Part shown: piece by piece, positions 16,384 through 25,041 of the stretch | Layout: each line of letters opens with the position of its first letter | Numbering within the stretch: the first letter of the stretch is position 1 | Source of the DNA: an uncultured Butyricimonas sp. | GTDB lineage: Bacteria; Bacteroidota; Bacteroidia; Bacteroidales; Marinifilaceae | Reading direction: 5' to 3' | DNA: 59,935 nucleotides | NCBI GenBank assembly: GCA_944321845.1 | Contig: CALUMT010000035.1 | Span: 1 to 59,935, forward strand | The notes under the pieces: model-generated | Databases searched by the model: none | Told to the model about the DNA's origin: nothing | Seen by the model: only the letters and a program-made list of their open reading frames with translations | Translations under genes and position numbers: made by a program

Positions 16384-17256
16384 ATGTTACGATATTGGTT
16401 GCTGGTCATTTGTGTTTTGACGGGAACGGCACTTCAGGCCGTAGCCCAGAAAACACGGAAAGTGACTGCAGAATACACGTATTACGTTCCTGAGAATGTT
16501 CCACTCGCAGAAGCCAAACGGACCGCACTACAACGAGCCCAACTCCAGGCTATCGCTGATGCCTTCGGGACCATCATCGCAAGAAGCAACAGTTCTACGG
16601 TAAAAAACGAGAATGGACGGTCGGAAGTAAAAGTACAAGCCCTAGGCACAAGCGAGGTGAAAGGGGAATGGTTGCGTACGGACGGAGAACCGGAATTCGA
16701 AGTCAGTTACGATGAAGAGATGCTTATTGTAACTGCCCGTGTGAAAGGGGTAATCAGGGAAATAGTAAACGCCCCCGTGGATTTTCAGGCTAAAATCCTT
16801 CGCAACGGAACGGAGGATAAATTCGAAGGTGAGGAATTCCGCAACGGAGACGATCTTTACCTCTCGTTCCGCTCGCCGACGGACGGGTTCCTGACGGTGT
16901 ATCTCGTGGATGCCACCGAGACGGCATACTGCCTGCTACCCTACCGGAATGACACGAGCGGACGGGTTGCCGTGAAAGGCAACGGACATTATGTATTCTT
17001 TTCTACGGCGGAGGCTCCTGCCGAGAAACGGGCCATGGTGGATGAATACACAATGACATGCGAGAAAACCTCGGAAATCAACCAGATATACATCATTTTC
17101 TCGCCTCAATTGTTCACAAAAGCCGTGGACCGAAACGGTAAGAAACTACAACCTAGACAATTGTCCTGTGAAGAATTCCAGCAATGGCTGTTCAACTGCC
17201 GCAAGCAAGACGCAGAAATGCGAGTAGAAGTGAAAAACATCCTTATTCGGAAATAG
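16384..17256 (+). CDS. exported DUF4384-type protein
   Basis: 290 residues. A signal peptide (MLRYWLLVICVLTGTALQAVAQ) leads to an N-terminal domain of the LPP20/FlgT type (LAEAKRTALQRAQLQAIADAFG, residues ~40-130). A second domain (residues ~150-260) has the DUF4384 signature: FRNGDDLYLSFRSPTDGFLTVYLVD, then CLLPYRND and IYIIFSP. DUF4384 domains are often encoded beside, or fused to, caspase-like peptidases, as here. A role as partner or carbohydrate/cell-wall-binding part of such a peptidase has been supposed, but I know of no proof. A 145-bp gap follows before the caspase gene. Confidence 0.7.
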   Translation: MLRYWLLVICVLTGTALQAVAQKTRKVTAEYTYYVPENVPLAEAKRTALQRAQLQAIADAFGTIIARSNSSTVKNENGRSEVKVQALGTSEVKGEWLRTDGEPEFEVSYDEEMLIVTARVKGVIREIVNAPVDFQAKILRNGTEDKFEGEEFRNGDDLYLSFRSPTDGFLTVYLVDATETAYCLLPYRNDTSGRVAVKGNGHYVFFSTAEAPAEKRAMVDEYTMTCEKTSEINQIYIIFSPQLFTKAVDRNGKKLQPRQLSCEEFQQWLFNCRKQDAEMRVEVKNILIRK

Positions 17257-17401
17257 TAGTTAATCATGAAAAGAATAACATCCCAGGCCTCATCCCCTCA
17301 TCAGGTAAAACGGATGGAAAAAAGAAAACTAAAATAAACATTTCCCTCTCCCTTGTCATATCACCGGGGAAACAAGGAAAAACAAAATTGAATCAAGAAT
17401 A

Positions 17402-20023
17402 ATGAAAGCGTTAATTATTTGCATTCTTTGCTGGGCCACCATCGGGATAAACGGGTGTCCTCTATCAGCCAAACCCGTAGAAATAGACGGATTATTCTAC
17501 GAGATTACCGGTTCAAACACGGCGAGCATTATAGGTAGCGAGCGAGAAGAGATTGTACTGGAGATTCCATCGGAAATAACAATCAAAGGAACGAACTACA
17601 AGATAACCAGCATAGAGAACTATTTTCTTGACATAAACAAAAAGGGAGAGATAAAAAAATATGGCTGGGGATATCTATTAAAAAAAGTAATCATTCCCAA
17701 CACGGTCAAACGAATTGGTCTAAGTGCTTTCGCCTATCAGCCCTATTTGGAAGAGATCGAACTACCTGCTTCCGTACAATCTATCGGAGGGTCAGCATTC
17801 TCCCAATGTGCTTCCCTACAACGCATCCGCATCCCGGAAGGGGTGACCGTTATACCGGCATTCACATTCTCCGAATGCAAGAAACTACAAGAAATAAACC
17901 TGCCAGAATCCTTGCAGAAAATATATATCGGAGCGTTCCAAAATTGCACCTCACTGACCGAGATCAATATCCCGGACAACGTGAACCAAATTGACGGGAG
18001 TGCATTCAACGGAACCGGGATATGGGCTTTAGATCTGTCACACACCAGAATACAGGTACTTGACCTTAATCTTGTCAAGAACACGACATTAGGATACATC
18101 TCCTTCCCCGATGGAGTAACCCAATTCACAGGAAGACCGATCGCCAACAAAAATTGCCTGTACAACATGACCTACACCACTCTCGCAGCCCTCACCCAAG
18201 ACGGACAATCAAATTTCCTAAACAACATTCACCATCTTGTCATCCGGGATGCAGAAACCATCGACAAAAAATATTGTTTTAATCTGGAAACACTCGCGTT
18301 TAGCGGGGCAATCAAGGAAATCGGCAGATGGGTATTTGAAAAACTTCCGGAATTGAAACATATCTACATGAACGGCTTACAGGTTCGTGACCCTAAAAAC
18401 GGGAAGACAATCCGCATAGAACCAAGCTCCATCACGAAAATAGGGTCAAGAGCTTTCGGGGAATGCCCTAAACTCACCTCCGTTGAATTTCCCCAAACCC
18501 TAACCGTTATCGGTGACGGGGCGTTTTACGGATGCCACACATTGGAACGTATAGACCTGCCGCTTTCTCTGGAATACATCAGCGAAACCGCTTTTTGGAA
18601 TTGTGCCAACATACAAGAAATCATGGGTCTGAACAACAGCATTACCTATGGTTATTTTCAAGGGAAAACCGATCCATTCCTCGGTATCCCAAAGTTCAAC
18701 CTAAAACAAGTCCAAAAAACATTCTCGTACTTCGCCCTCGGTCACCTGAAAAAGGAGTTGCAGGAATGGGAGCAAAAGAAAGAATTCGAGACCACCGCCC
18801 AATGGCAAGAACGGGTAACTGCAGCAAACCGGGACAAACGGGTGAAAGAATGGATAGAGCAGGCAAGGAAAGCCTACGTTGCCCAAGCCAAGATTCCTGC
18901 CCTGAAGGTGACTTTGGGCAGTTATGATGCGGACTACAACACCTACCGCATGGAGGTGGAGGAAATGAGTCCCGTGTACGTGCAGGTACCACTAAACGAG
19001 GCTCCCGCCTTTAAGGAGAATTTCGAACAAGCAAAATTCACCCCAACCTACGGGATAAAAAACGACAAGATAGACCTGACCGGCCTGGCGGTAACCGTCA
19101 ACGCTAAAACTTACCGCAACATGGAAGCCGTGAAGGACGATAACCGGCAATGGCTGGCACAGCTGCCTCCGCTTTCCATCGACTTCGGGCAAGGCAGCAA
19201 TACCGCAGACACCCCCATCCCGACAGTTCCGCAGCAGACCGGTCCCTCGGACGTAGACCTGAATATCCCGGAAACCGCCACAACGGCAACCACGACGTTC
19301 GCCGTGATTATCGCCAACGAAAAATATAGTCGAGAAGCACAAGTCCCATTCGCCATACGGGATGGAGAAATATTCGCCCAATATTGCCACAAAACCTTGG
19401 GTATCCCGGAAAAGAATATCCGCCTCGTGAAAAACGCCACGCTTAACGACATGAAATTTCAATTGAACTGGCTAAACCAGGTGCTTACAGCTCATGACGG
19501 GAAAGCCAAGGCTATCGTGTATTATGCCGGACATGGCATCCCCGGCGAAAGTAACAGGAGCGGCTACCTTCTACCCGCCGACGGCTATGGTAGTGATACC
19601 GGTACTGGCTATGCCCTAAAAGATTTCTACACAACTCTAGGCAACGCACCCGCAAAAAGTGTGATCGTATTCCTAGATGCTTGTTTTAGCGGAACAAAAC
19701 GGGAAAGCGGAATGATGACCTCCGCCAGAGGTATCGCCATCAAGGTGAAAAGCGAAGTACCCAGGGGTAATATGGTGGTATTTTCTGCCGCACAAGGAGA
19801 CGAAACCGCTTATCAATATGCAGAGAAAGGACATGGAATGTTCACTTACTTTCTATTAAAGAAATTACAAGAAAGTTGTGGAGAGGTCACACTAGGGGAA
19901 TTAGGCGACTATGTCACGAAAGAAGTAGAAAAAGCTTCCATCGTTAATAACAACAAAATACAAACGCCAACAGTTATTCCTTCTCCAAACATAATCGACT
20001 GGCAAGTGAAGAAATTAAAATAA
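17402..20023 (+). CDS. exported LRR-caspase fusion (BspA-type repeats + peptidase C14-like)
   Basis: 873 residues. A signal peptide (MKALIICILCWATIGINGCPLSAKP) is followed by BspA-type leucine-rich repeats at about residues 95-200 and 330-410, with units such as IGLSAFAYQPYLEEIELPAS and IGDGAFYGCHTLERIDLP. A helical middle part (430-500, EWEQKKEFETTAQWQERV) and a low-complexity linker lead to a caspase-like domain from residue ~633 (FAVIIANEKY). The catalytic dyad is His711 (YYAGHG) and Cys761 (LDACFSG). It should cleave proteins after a specific residue outside the cytoplasm; the LRRs probably select the target. C17 or C19 near the N-terminus could form a lipobox, but the match is poor. The next gene follows after 5 bp. 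Neither substrate nor activator is known. Confidence 0.85.
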   Translation: MKALIICILCWATIGINGCPLSAKPVEIDGLFYEITGSNTASIIGSEREEIVLEIPSEITIKGTNYKITSIENYFLDINKKGEIKKYGWGYLLKKVIIPNTVKRIGLSAFAYQPYLEEIELPASVQSIGGSAFSQCASLQRIRIPEGVTVIPAFTFSECKKLQEINLPESLQKIYIGAFQNCTSLTEINIPDNVNQIDGSAFNGTGIWALDLSHTRIQVLDLNLVKNTTLGYISFPDGVTQFTGRPIANKNCLYNMTYTTLAALTQDGQSNFLNNIHHLVIRDAETIDKKYCFNLETLAFSGAIKEIGRWVFEKLPELKHIYMNGLQVRDPKNGKTIRIEPSSITKIGSRAFGECPKLTSVEFPQTLTVIGDGAFYGCHTLERIDLPLSLEYISETAFWNCANIQEIMGLNNSITYGYFQGKTDPFLGIPKFNLKQVQKTFSYFALGHLKKELQEWEQKKEFETTAQWQERVTAANRDKRVKEWIEQARKAYVAQAKIPALKVTLGSYDADYNTYRMEVEEMSPVYVQVPLNEAPAFKENFEQAKFTPTYGIKNDKIDLTGLAVTVNAKTYRNMEAVKDDNRQWLAQLPPLSIDFGQGSNTADTPIPTVPQQTGPSDVDLNIPETATTATTTFAVIIANEKYSREAQVPFAIRDGEIFAQYCHKTLGIPEKNIRLVKNATLNDMKFQLNWLNQVLTAHDGKAKAIVYYAGHGIPGESNRSGYLLPADGYGSDTGTGYALKDFYTTLGNAPAKSVIVFLDACFSGTKRESGMMTSARGIAIKVKSEVPRGNMVVFSAAQGDETAYQYAEKGHGMFTYFLLKKLQESCGEVTLGELGDYVTKEVEKASIVNNNKIQTPTVIPSPNIIDWQVKKLK

Positions 20024-20028
20024 AAAAC

Positions 20029-21531
20029 ATGAACATACCGTTCAAGATAGGATCTAAAACGCTGAGACAAGTATTTTTCATAAGTATTACCACCACTATA
20101 TGGGTAATGCCAGGAATGGCACAGACCGAAAAAACAGCCGCAGAGAAATACGAGGAGTTCCGCCAAAAGGCTCTCGGGAAATACGATAGTTTCCGTAAAA
20201 AATGCAATGATGAATACGTTGCTTTCCTCCGGCAAGCCTGGCAGCAATTCAAGATGCAACCCACGTTGCCAAAACCCAAAGAAGAACCAATTCCTCCAGT
20301 CGTATTACCCATCGAAGAAAGAGAAAGACCTATCGAAAGTCGCCCCATTCCTTTCGACAACATTCTCCCAGCCCCTGTCATTACCCCACAACCTCAACCG
20401 ATAGAACCGATAAACGTAACTCCCGTTCCTATCAAGAGGCTACATTCTTTCGTATTCTTTGGAACTTCTTTAGAAGTCTCGCTGACATTGGAAGAAAAGT
20501 TTCACCTAAAGTCCTGCGAGGAAAATGCAATAGCAGACGCATGGCAAATCCTGGCAGATGGAAGATTCGACGGTTTATTGAGGGAATGTCTCTCCATCCG
20601 GGAAGAGCGTAATCTATGTGATTGGGCATACCTGCTTATGCTACGAGAATTAGCAGATTCCTTCCTCGGAAAGGACACAAACGAAGCTACCCTATTAGCT
20701 GGTTTCCTATACTGCCAGTCGGGTTACAAGATGCGATTCGCAAGACAAGGTGGACATTTATGTCTCCTATATTCCACCCTAAACTACCTTTATGACCGAG
20801 CCTCATGGATCATTGATGGAGAACGGTTCTACGCCGAAGACAACACACAAGGTGATATTTACGTCTGCAAGGCATCCTATCCGCGGGAAACAGCCCTTTC
20901 ATTAGCTATTCCCAAGATTCCCACATTAGAAGAAGATTTATCGGAACAACGCACACGAACTTCCAGTCAATACCCCGAGATTCAAGTCAATATAACAAAC
21001 AATAAAAACCTGATTGATTTCTATGCTACCTACCCGACATCCATGTACAACGACGATTTCGGAACCCGATGGGCCTTTTATGCCAACACCCCGGCAAGTG
21101 AAGAGATTCGCCAACAGCTTTATCCTTACCTCCGGGAAGCGATCCAGGGCGTTTCACAACAAGAAGCAGGCAACCGTTTACTCAATTGGGTACAAACGGG
21201 ATTCGAATATGCCTACGACAACGAAATTTGGGGAGAAGATCGGGCATTCTTCCCCGACGAATCCTTATTTTATCCATACTGCGATTGCGAAGACCGTTCG
21301 ATACTTTTTTCTCGTCTCGTGAGAGACCTGATGGGATTAGAAGTTATCCTCCTATACTATCCGGGACATCTGGCAACAGCCGTCTGCTTCACAGAAAATG
21401 TACCAGGAGACTATCTTATTATCAAGGGAAAACGTTACGTGGTTTGTGATCCGACATTTATAAACGCCCCCGTCGGATATACGATGGACGGTATGGATAA
21501 CTCAACGGCACATGTCATTCTTTTAGAATAA
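20029..21531 (+). CDS. exported transglutaminase-like cysteine protease
   Basis: 500 residues. A signal peptide ending in VMPGMAQ is followed by a charged coiled-coil segment (residues 33-75) and a proline-rich linker (80-135). The middle domain (140-320) is unrecognised and Cys-containing. The C-terminal domain has the Cys-His-Asp triad of transglutaminase-like proteins: Cys420 in CEDRSILFSRLVRDLMG, His447 in YPGHLATAV, Asp474 in VVCDPTF. Bacterial members are usually proteases or amide hydrolases. It lies 5 bp behind the caspase gene, so the two are surely co-expressed and may act in one processing chain. The gene ends 12 bp from the convergent mltF-like gene. Confidence 0.78.
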   Translation: MNIPFKIGSKTLRQVFFISITTTIWVMPGMAQTEKTAAEKYEEFRQKALGKYDSFRKKCNDEYVAFLRQAWQQFKMQPTLPKPKEEPIPPVVLPIEERERPIESRPIPFDNILPAPVITPQPQPIEPINVTPVPIKRLHSFVFFGTSLEVSLTLEEKFHLKSCEENAIADAWQILADGRFDGLLRECLSIREERNLCDWAYLLMLRELADSFLGKDTNEATLLAGFLYCQSGYKMRFARQGGHLCLLYSTLNYLYDRASWIIDGERFYAEDNTQGDIYVCKASYPRETALSLAIPKIPTLEEDLSEQRTRTSSQYPEIQVNITNNKNLIDFYATYPTSMYNDDFGTRWAFYANTPASEEIRQQLYPYLREAIQGVSQQEAGNRLLNWVQTGFEYAYDNEIWGEDRAFFPDESLFYPYCDCEDRSILFSRLVRDLMGLEVILLYYPGHLATAVCFTENVPGDYLIIKGKRYVVCDPTFINAPVGYTMDGMDNSTAHVILLE

Positions 21532-21543
21532 TTAGATACTAAA

Positions 21544-22929
21544 TCAAGGGACCATATTCTGGTAATGCGTATAATTCTCGAAAACATCCCTCACAAAATT
21601 AAATGTTTGTCGGCCATCGCAATAACCGTTTCGACAAAGAGTGTCTCGATACACATCGGGATTGGATTTCAATAACATGAAATATTCCACGTTATTCGTC
21701 CACTCTTTCGGGTTATAACCGTTAGCCTCTGTCAGTCGGACAGCATCCAGGACATGGCCGACTCCGGCATTATAAGCCGCCAACGTAAATTTCAACTGAT
21801 TCAAGCTATCCAATTCCATCTTATCAAAGACGGCATATAATTTCCGTAAATAACGAGTCCCGACATGGATATTATCCTCTGGACTTTCGTAATCCACAAA
21901 ACCCAATCCCTTAGCCGTCTCCGGCATCACCTGCATCAGGCCGTAAGCTCCAAAAGCAGATACCACTTCCGGGTCAAAACACGATTCCTGGTAAATCACG
22001 GCCGCCAGCAGTCGCCAATCCCAGCCAATACTATCCGCCTCCCGTTTAATTATCGCATCGAAAGCGGAGATCTCTCCATTTTTTAATTTATAATATTTGG
22101 AATTATAAAGCGAAGTCACGTAGCCGCTTTTAAAATAGCGATTATAACGAACATGAAAAGCATCACTCAATTTCATCGCCATCAACCAATCATTCAACTC
22201 CTGTAACAATCCATCATCCCGCTTACTCACCGCCCACGCGACAGGAACTTCCCCCGACAAGACCAACGAATCATCCAAATGGGGCATAAAACGGGCTGCC
22301 ACCCGAGCCACATTACCATCCACCACGCTATAAGGCAATTCCCCATGTTCCACTTGTAATAAAATATCCTCGTAAGTCAGACTATCTATTTCCCGAACCC
22401 GAATATCCAAATGCAGGGAATCATTCAATTGCTGAAGGCAATAAGCATAATTCGTTCCCTTTTGTACAAAAACCTCCTTGTCATTCAAACCCTCCACACT
22501 TCGCACCAGTGGTTTATTTCCTTTGTTCTGCACCAAAACCCGGTTTGTCATGAACAACGGGCAAGAAAAAGCGACTAAAGACTCCCGTTCCGGGGTTTCG
22601 GTCAAACTCATCGCGATTAAATCATATTCACCCTTATTCAACCGTCGGATAGCATCCTCCACATCAACATTCACAATCATCTCCAAGCGAACCCCTAAAT
22701 AATCGGCAAAATCTTTCACCAATTCGTAATGGAATCCCTTGGTAACCCCTTTATACACGTAGTAATCCGTTGTATTATAATAACTGCACACCCGAAGAGC
22801 CCCTCGTTTCAACACCTGCTCGTATACCGGAGATTCCGGTATAACCAATGGCATCCGATTCTGACCTGTCTTACAAGAAAACAAGCCAAAGACAAACAAA
22901 AAAACATATAATTTGATTCCTACTCTCAT
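21544..22929 (-). CDS. mltF: membrane-bound lytic transglycosylase F-like lipoprotein
   Basis: 461 residues. A lipobox (VFGLFSC, Cys20) predicts a lipoprotein. Residues ~35-265 form a periplasmic solute-binding (SBP_bac_3) domain (GALRVCSYYNTTDYYVY, GEYDLIAMSLTETPER). Residues ~290-440 form an SLT domain with the catalytic Glu in AAVIYQESCFDPEVVS and the motif GAYGLMQVMPETA. This is the MltF layout: it cleaves glycan strands of peptidoglycan to 1,6-anhydro products, with the N-domain sensing muropeptides. The -7 box (22938-22945) ends only 8 nt before the ATG. The lipobox forces this start, so the mRNA is probably leaderless. Confidence 0.92.
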   Translation of the reverse strand: MRVGIKLYVFLFVFGLFSCKTGQNRMPLVIPESPVYEQVLKRGALRVCSYYNTTDYYVYKGVTKGFHYELVKDFADYLGVRLEMIVNVDVEDAIRRLNKGEYDLIAMSLTETPERESLVAFSCPLFMTNRVLVQNKGNKPLVRSVEGLNDKEVFVQKGTNYAYCLQQLNDSLHLDIRVREIDSLTYEDILLQVEHGELPYSVVDGNVARVAARFMPHLDDSLVLSGEVPVAWAVSKRDDGLLQELNDWLMAMKLSDAFHVRYNRYFKSGYVTSLYNSKYYKLKNGEISAFDAIIKREADSIGWDWRLLAAVIYQESCFDPEVVSAFGAYGLMQVMPETAKGLGFVDYESPEDNIHVGTRYLRKLYAVFDKMELDSLNQLKFTLAAYNAGVGHVLDAVRLTEANGYNPKEWTNNVEYFMLLKSNPDVYRDTLCRNGYCDGRQTFNFVRDVFENYTHYQNMVP

Positions 22930-22937
22930 CTAACCCA

Positions 22938-22945
22938 CAAATATA
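22938..22945 (-). promoter_or_regulatory. -7 box for mltF, leaderless spacing
   Basis: Minus-strand TATATTTG is a perfect -7 box, and only 8 nt separate it from the mltF ATG. The usual initiation distance would place the transcript start at or within about 3 nt of the start codon. Confidence 0.65.
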
Positions 22946-22996
22946 TGAATTCCTTCGAAAAAACAAAATACACTGTCCGTGGGTCTTCAAATATCA

Positions 22997-24964
22997 TTAA
23001 TCATAGAAATTCCAGCGAACCCCAAATTTAAACTTCATCGGGTTAATAGGGTAGGTATAGGCAGAAAAATAATTCCGGTCTCCGAAATACATGTTAAAGT
23101 GCTCCAGTTTCGCGAAGATATCCGCCCGCTTTATATTCAACACCAAAAACAAATCGAGCTTAGGATAATTTCCTAATTTTTCCTCCCGCTGATTATAAAA
23201 CTGCATAATGGAAGGCATATAGGCCGGAGCATAAAACGATGTATTATAGAACAGATCCACTCCTAATTGAAAACCTAAAGCATTCTTAAAGAATCGGTTC
23301 ATGTAATAATTGTGCGAGTACAATGCCACCATGGGCAAATCCAGAACCTCCGTCTTATTCGACAACTGGTAATAAACCGTCTCGTCAAAATAAAAATGTC
23401 CAGCCCTAAAACATTCTTTTGCCCAAGCCGTGAACACGAGCAAATCTCCCGAATACTGGGCCGGTAAGGCATCTTCTCCGAAATACAGGTAGTTTTTCGT
23501 GTTATTCAAGGCAAGCCCAAGTTCAGTACGCAATCTCACATTGCGGAATTCTCCCTTCACCTGATACGAATGAACCTTATCAAAATCATTATCCCATTTC
23601 TGGTGATTACCGAAATAATACTCGTAAAAGCGGGTCGGTGTGGTATTCTGCACGAGAGCATTTACCTTCACGAAAGCATTCCTGTTCCGATTGAAATACT
23701 GCGTTATTTCTCCTGCCAACTTATAATCACCACTATAATCTCCGAGAAGACACAAATCCCCCCACACGTCAAACGTGAACATGGCCGTCGAATCCACATT
23801 GAAAGCCCCCACGTTCAAGTAAGTTGCCGTGGATTTAGTCTCACCCCAATTATTTATCGTATCCGCAGAAATCCGGTTCCCATGCTTTAGATACTTAAAC
23901 GTCAATCCGGCATAAACTCCCGGCAAATATTTATACTTGGGATGTTCATTCAAAATAAATTTAGTATTCACCTCGTATATGCGGGCTTTTATTTTATCCG
24001 CATTATTTCCCTCGCTCAGATACGATACCGGGAAAAAGGTTGTCTCCACCCCCTCTTCCCTGAACTTATACTGGTCATCCTCTATCCGGAGAGTCAGGGT
24101 TGCTTTCATGGGATAGGTTATCAAGGTATCTGACCGCAAACTGTCCAAGGTCTTTATGACCTCTTTCCCCTTTCCGATGTTATACTGCCCACTAGCGTAC
24201 AAATTGAAATTATAAAAATTATTATTCGGCTCATTTTGTAAACGGGTTGCCACAATCTTGGCATCAATTGTCGTATCCCGGAAAAGCTCTACATCCTCGA
24301 CACCTCCGTTCTCGTTAACACGTCCTACATTTTGATTCAGGAAAAAAGAAACGGCCACTCGTTCTTTCTCGAAATCAGAAAAAAGGGCGAAATTATATAT
24401 CTTTGTCTTTTGATACTGATAAGCACCATCGGAAGACATCAGATTATAACGGATCCCGGCATTCCAAAAAGGTGAGATATTCTGCAAATGCCATACATCC
24501 AACCAATTCTCTGATTTCCCTTTTCCCCCGCCATTAAAATAAGACAATTGCGTATATGGAGCTGTCATATTATAAGCCAAAGCATCTTCCGGACGGAAAA
24601 TATAAGCCCGTATCCGATCCAACGGCATAAAATCACTCGTTTCAGGCCATAACACGTAAATGGCCGGCAAATACGGTGACGGAAAATTTCCCAAATAAGT
24701 ATTTGCCACGCTTTTCTTAAAAATCAAATTCGTGTTATGAATTCCATCCATGACGGTATCTATCGGCACAAGTTCCTTGAAAACACCATCATGCTTCCAT
24801 TTCCAAGCCACCCGATAAAAAGGAGCGATCTCCCGTTCCGTGGAATCCTGAGCCATTCCCTCTTCTTCCGGGTTCATCCCGTCATACCCATAGTCAAAAT
24901 CACTCTGAGCGAAAGAGATAATGGATACCAAACAAGCTAATATGGTAAAAACAAACTTTTTCAT
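22997..24964 (-). CDS. putative outer-membrane porin (Porin_10 type)
   Basis: 655 residues from the ATG at 24964. The signal peptide MKKFVFTILACLVSIISFAQ is followed by an acidic short segment and then alternating aromatic/polar strands to a C-terminal FGVRWNFYD, which ends in an aromatic residue pattern typical of beta barrels. It matches the Bacteroidetes family annotated as putative porin. The transported substrate is unknown. A longer frame to 25000 is rejected: it would place the -7 box TATCTTTG (24971-24978) inside the coding region and spoil the signal peptide. The box ends 6 nt before the ATG. The gene is divergent from glnS. Confidence 0.8.
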   Translation of the reverse strand: MKKFVFTILACLVSIISFAQSDFDYGYDGMNPEEEGMAQDSTEREIAPFYRVAWKWKHDGVFKELVPIDTVMDGIHNTNLIFKKSVANTYLGNFPSPYLPAIYVLWPETSDFMPLDRIRAYIFRPEDALAYNMTAPYTQLSYFNGGGKGKSENWLDVWHLQNISPFWNAGIRYNLMSSDGAYQYQKTKIYNFALFSDFEKERVAVSFFLNQNVGRVNENGGVEDVELFRDTTIDAKIVATRLQNEPNNNFYNFNLYASGQYNIGKGKEVIKTLDSLRSDTLITYPMKATLTLRIEDDQYKFREEGVETTFFPVSYLSEGNNADKIKARIYEVNTKFILNEHPKYKYLPGVYAGLTFKYLKHGNRISADTINNWGETKSTATYLNVGAFNVDSTAMFTFDVWGDLCLLGDYSGDYKLAGEITQYFNRNRNAFVKVNALVQNTTPTRFYEYYFGNHQKWDNDFDKVHSYQVKGEFRNVRLRTELGLALNNTKNYLYFGEDALPAQYSGDLLVFTAWAKECFRAGHFYFDETVYYQLSNKTEVLDLPMVALYSHNYYMNRFFKNALGFQLGVDLFYNTSFYAPAYMPSIMQFYNQREEKLGNYPKLDLFLVLNIKRADIFAKLEHFNMYFGDRNYFSAYTYPINPMKFKFGVRWNFYD

Positions 24965-24970
24965 CGAGCG

Positions 24971-24978
24971 CAAAGATA
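24971..24978 (-). promoter_or_regulatory. -7 box for the porin gene, leaderless spacing
   Basis: Minus-strand TATCTTTG is followed by only six bases (CGCTCG) and then the ATG. The signal peptide fixes the start codon, so the transcript should begin at or next to the AUG. Confidence 0.65.
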
Positions 24979-25008
24979 GGAAAACTTTTATAACTGCCAT
25001 AAATTAAT

Positions 25009-25016
25009 TACTTTCG
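25009..25016 (+). promoter_or_regulatory. -7-like box for glnS
   Basis: TACTTTCG differs from TAnnTTTG at one base and lies 26 nt before the glnS ATG. It is divergent from the porin promoter 30 bp away. Confidence 0.5.
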
Positions 25017-25041
25017 CGGCAATATTATTAAAAAATTCAGT

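Noticed and set aside
17266-17337. 23-codon frame (MKRITSQASSPHQVK...) in the gap before the LRR-caspase gene
   Set aside because: Possible but unsupported: no family resemblance and no promoter box; the gap could simply be a leader.
24965-25000. Twelve-residue N-terminal extension of the porin
   Set aside because: It contains the -7 box and would displace the signal peptide from the N-terminus.
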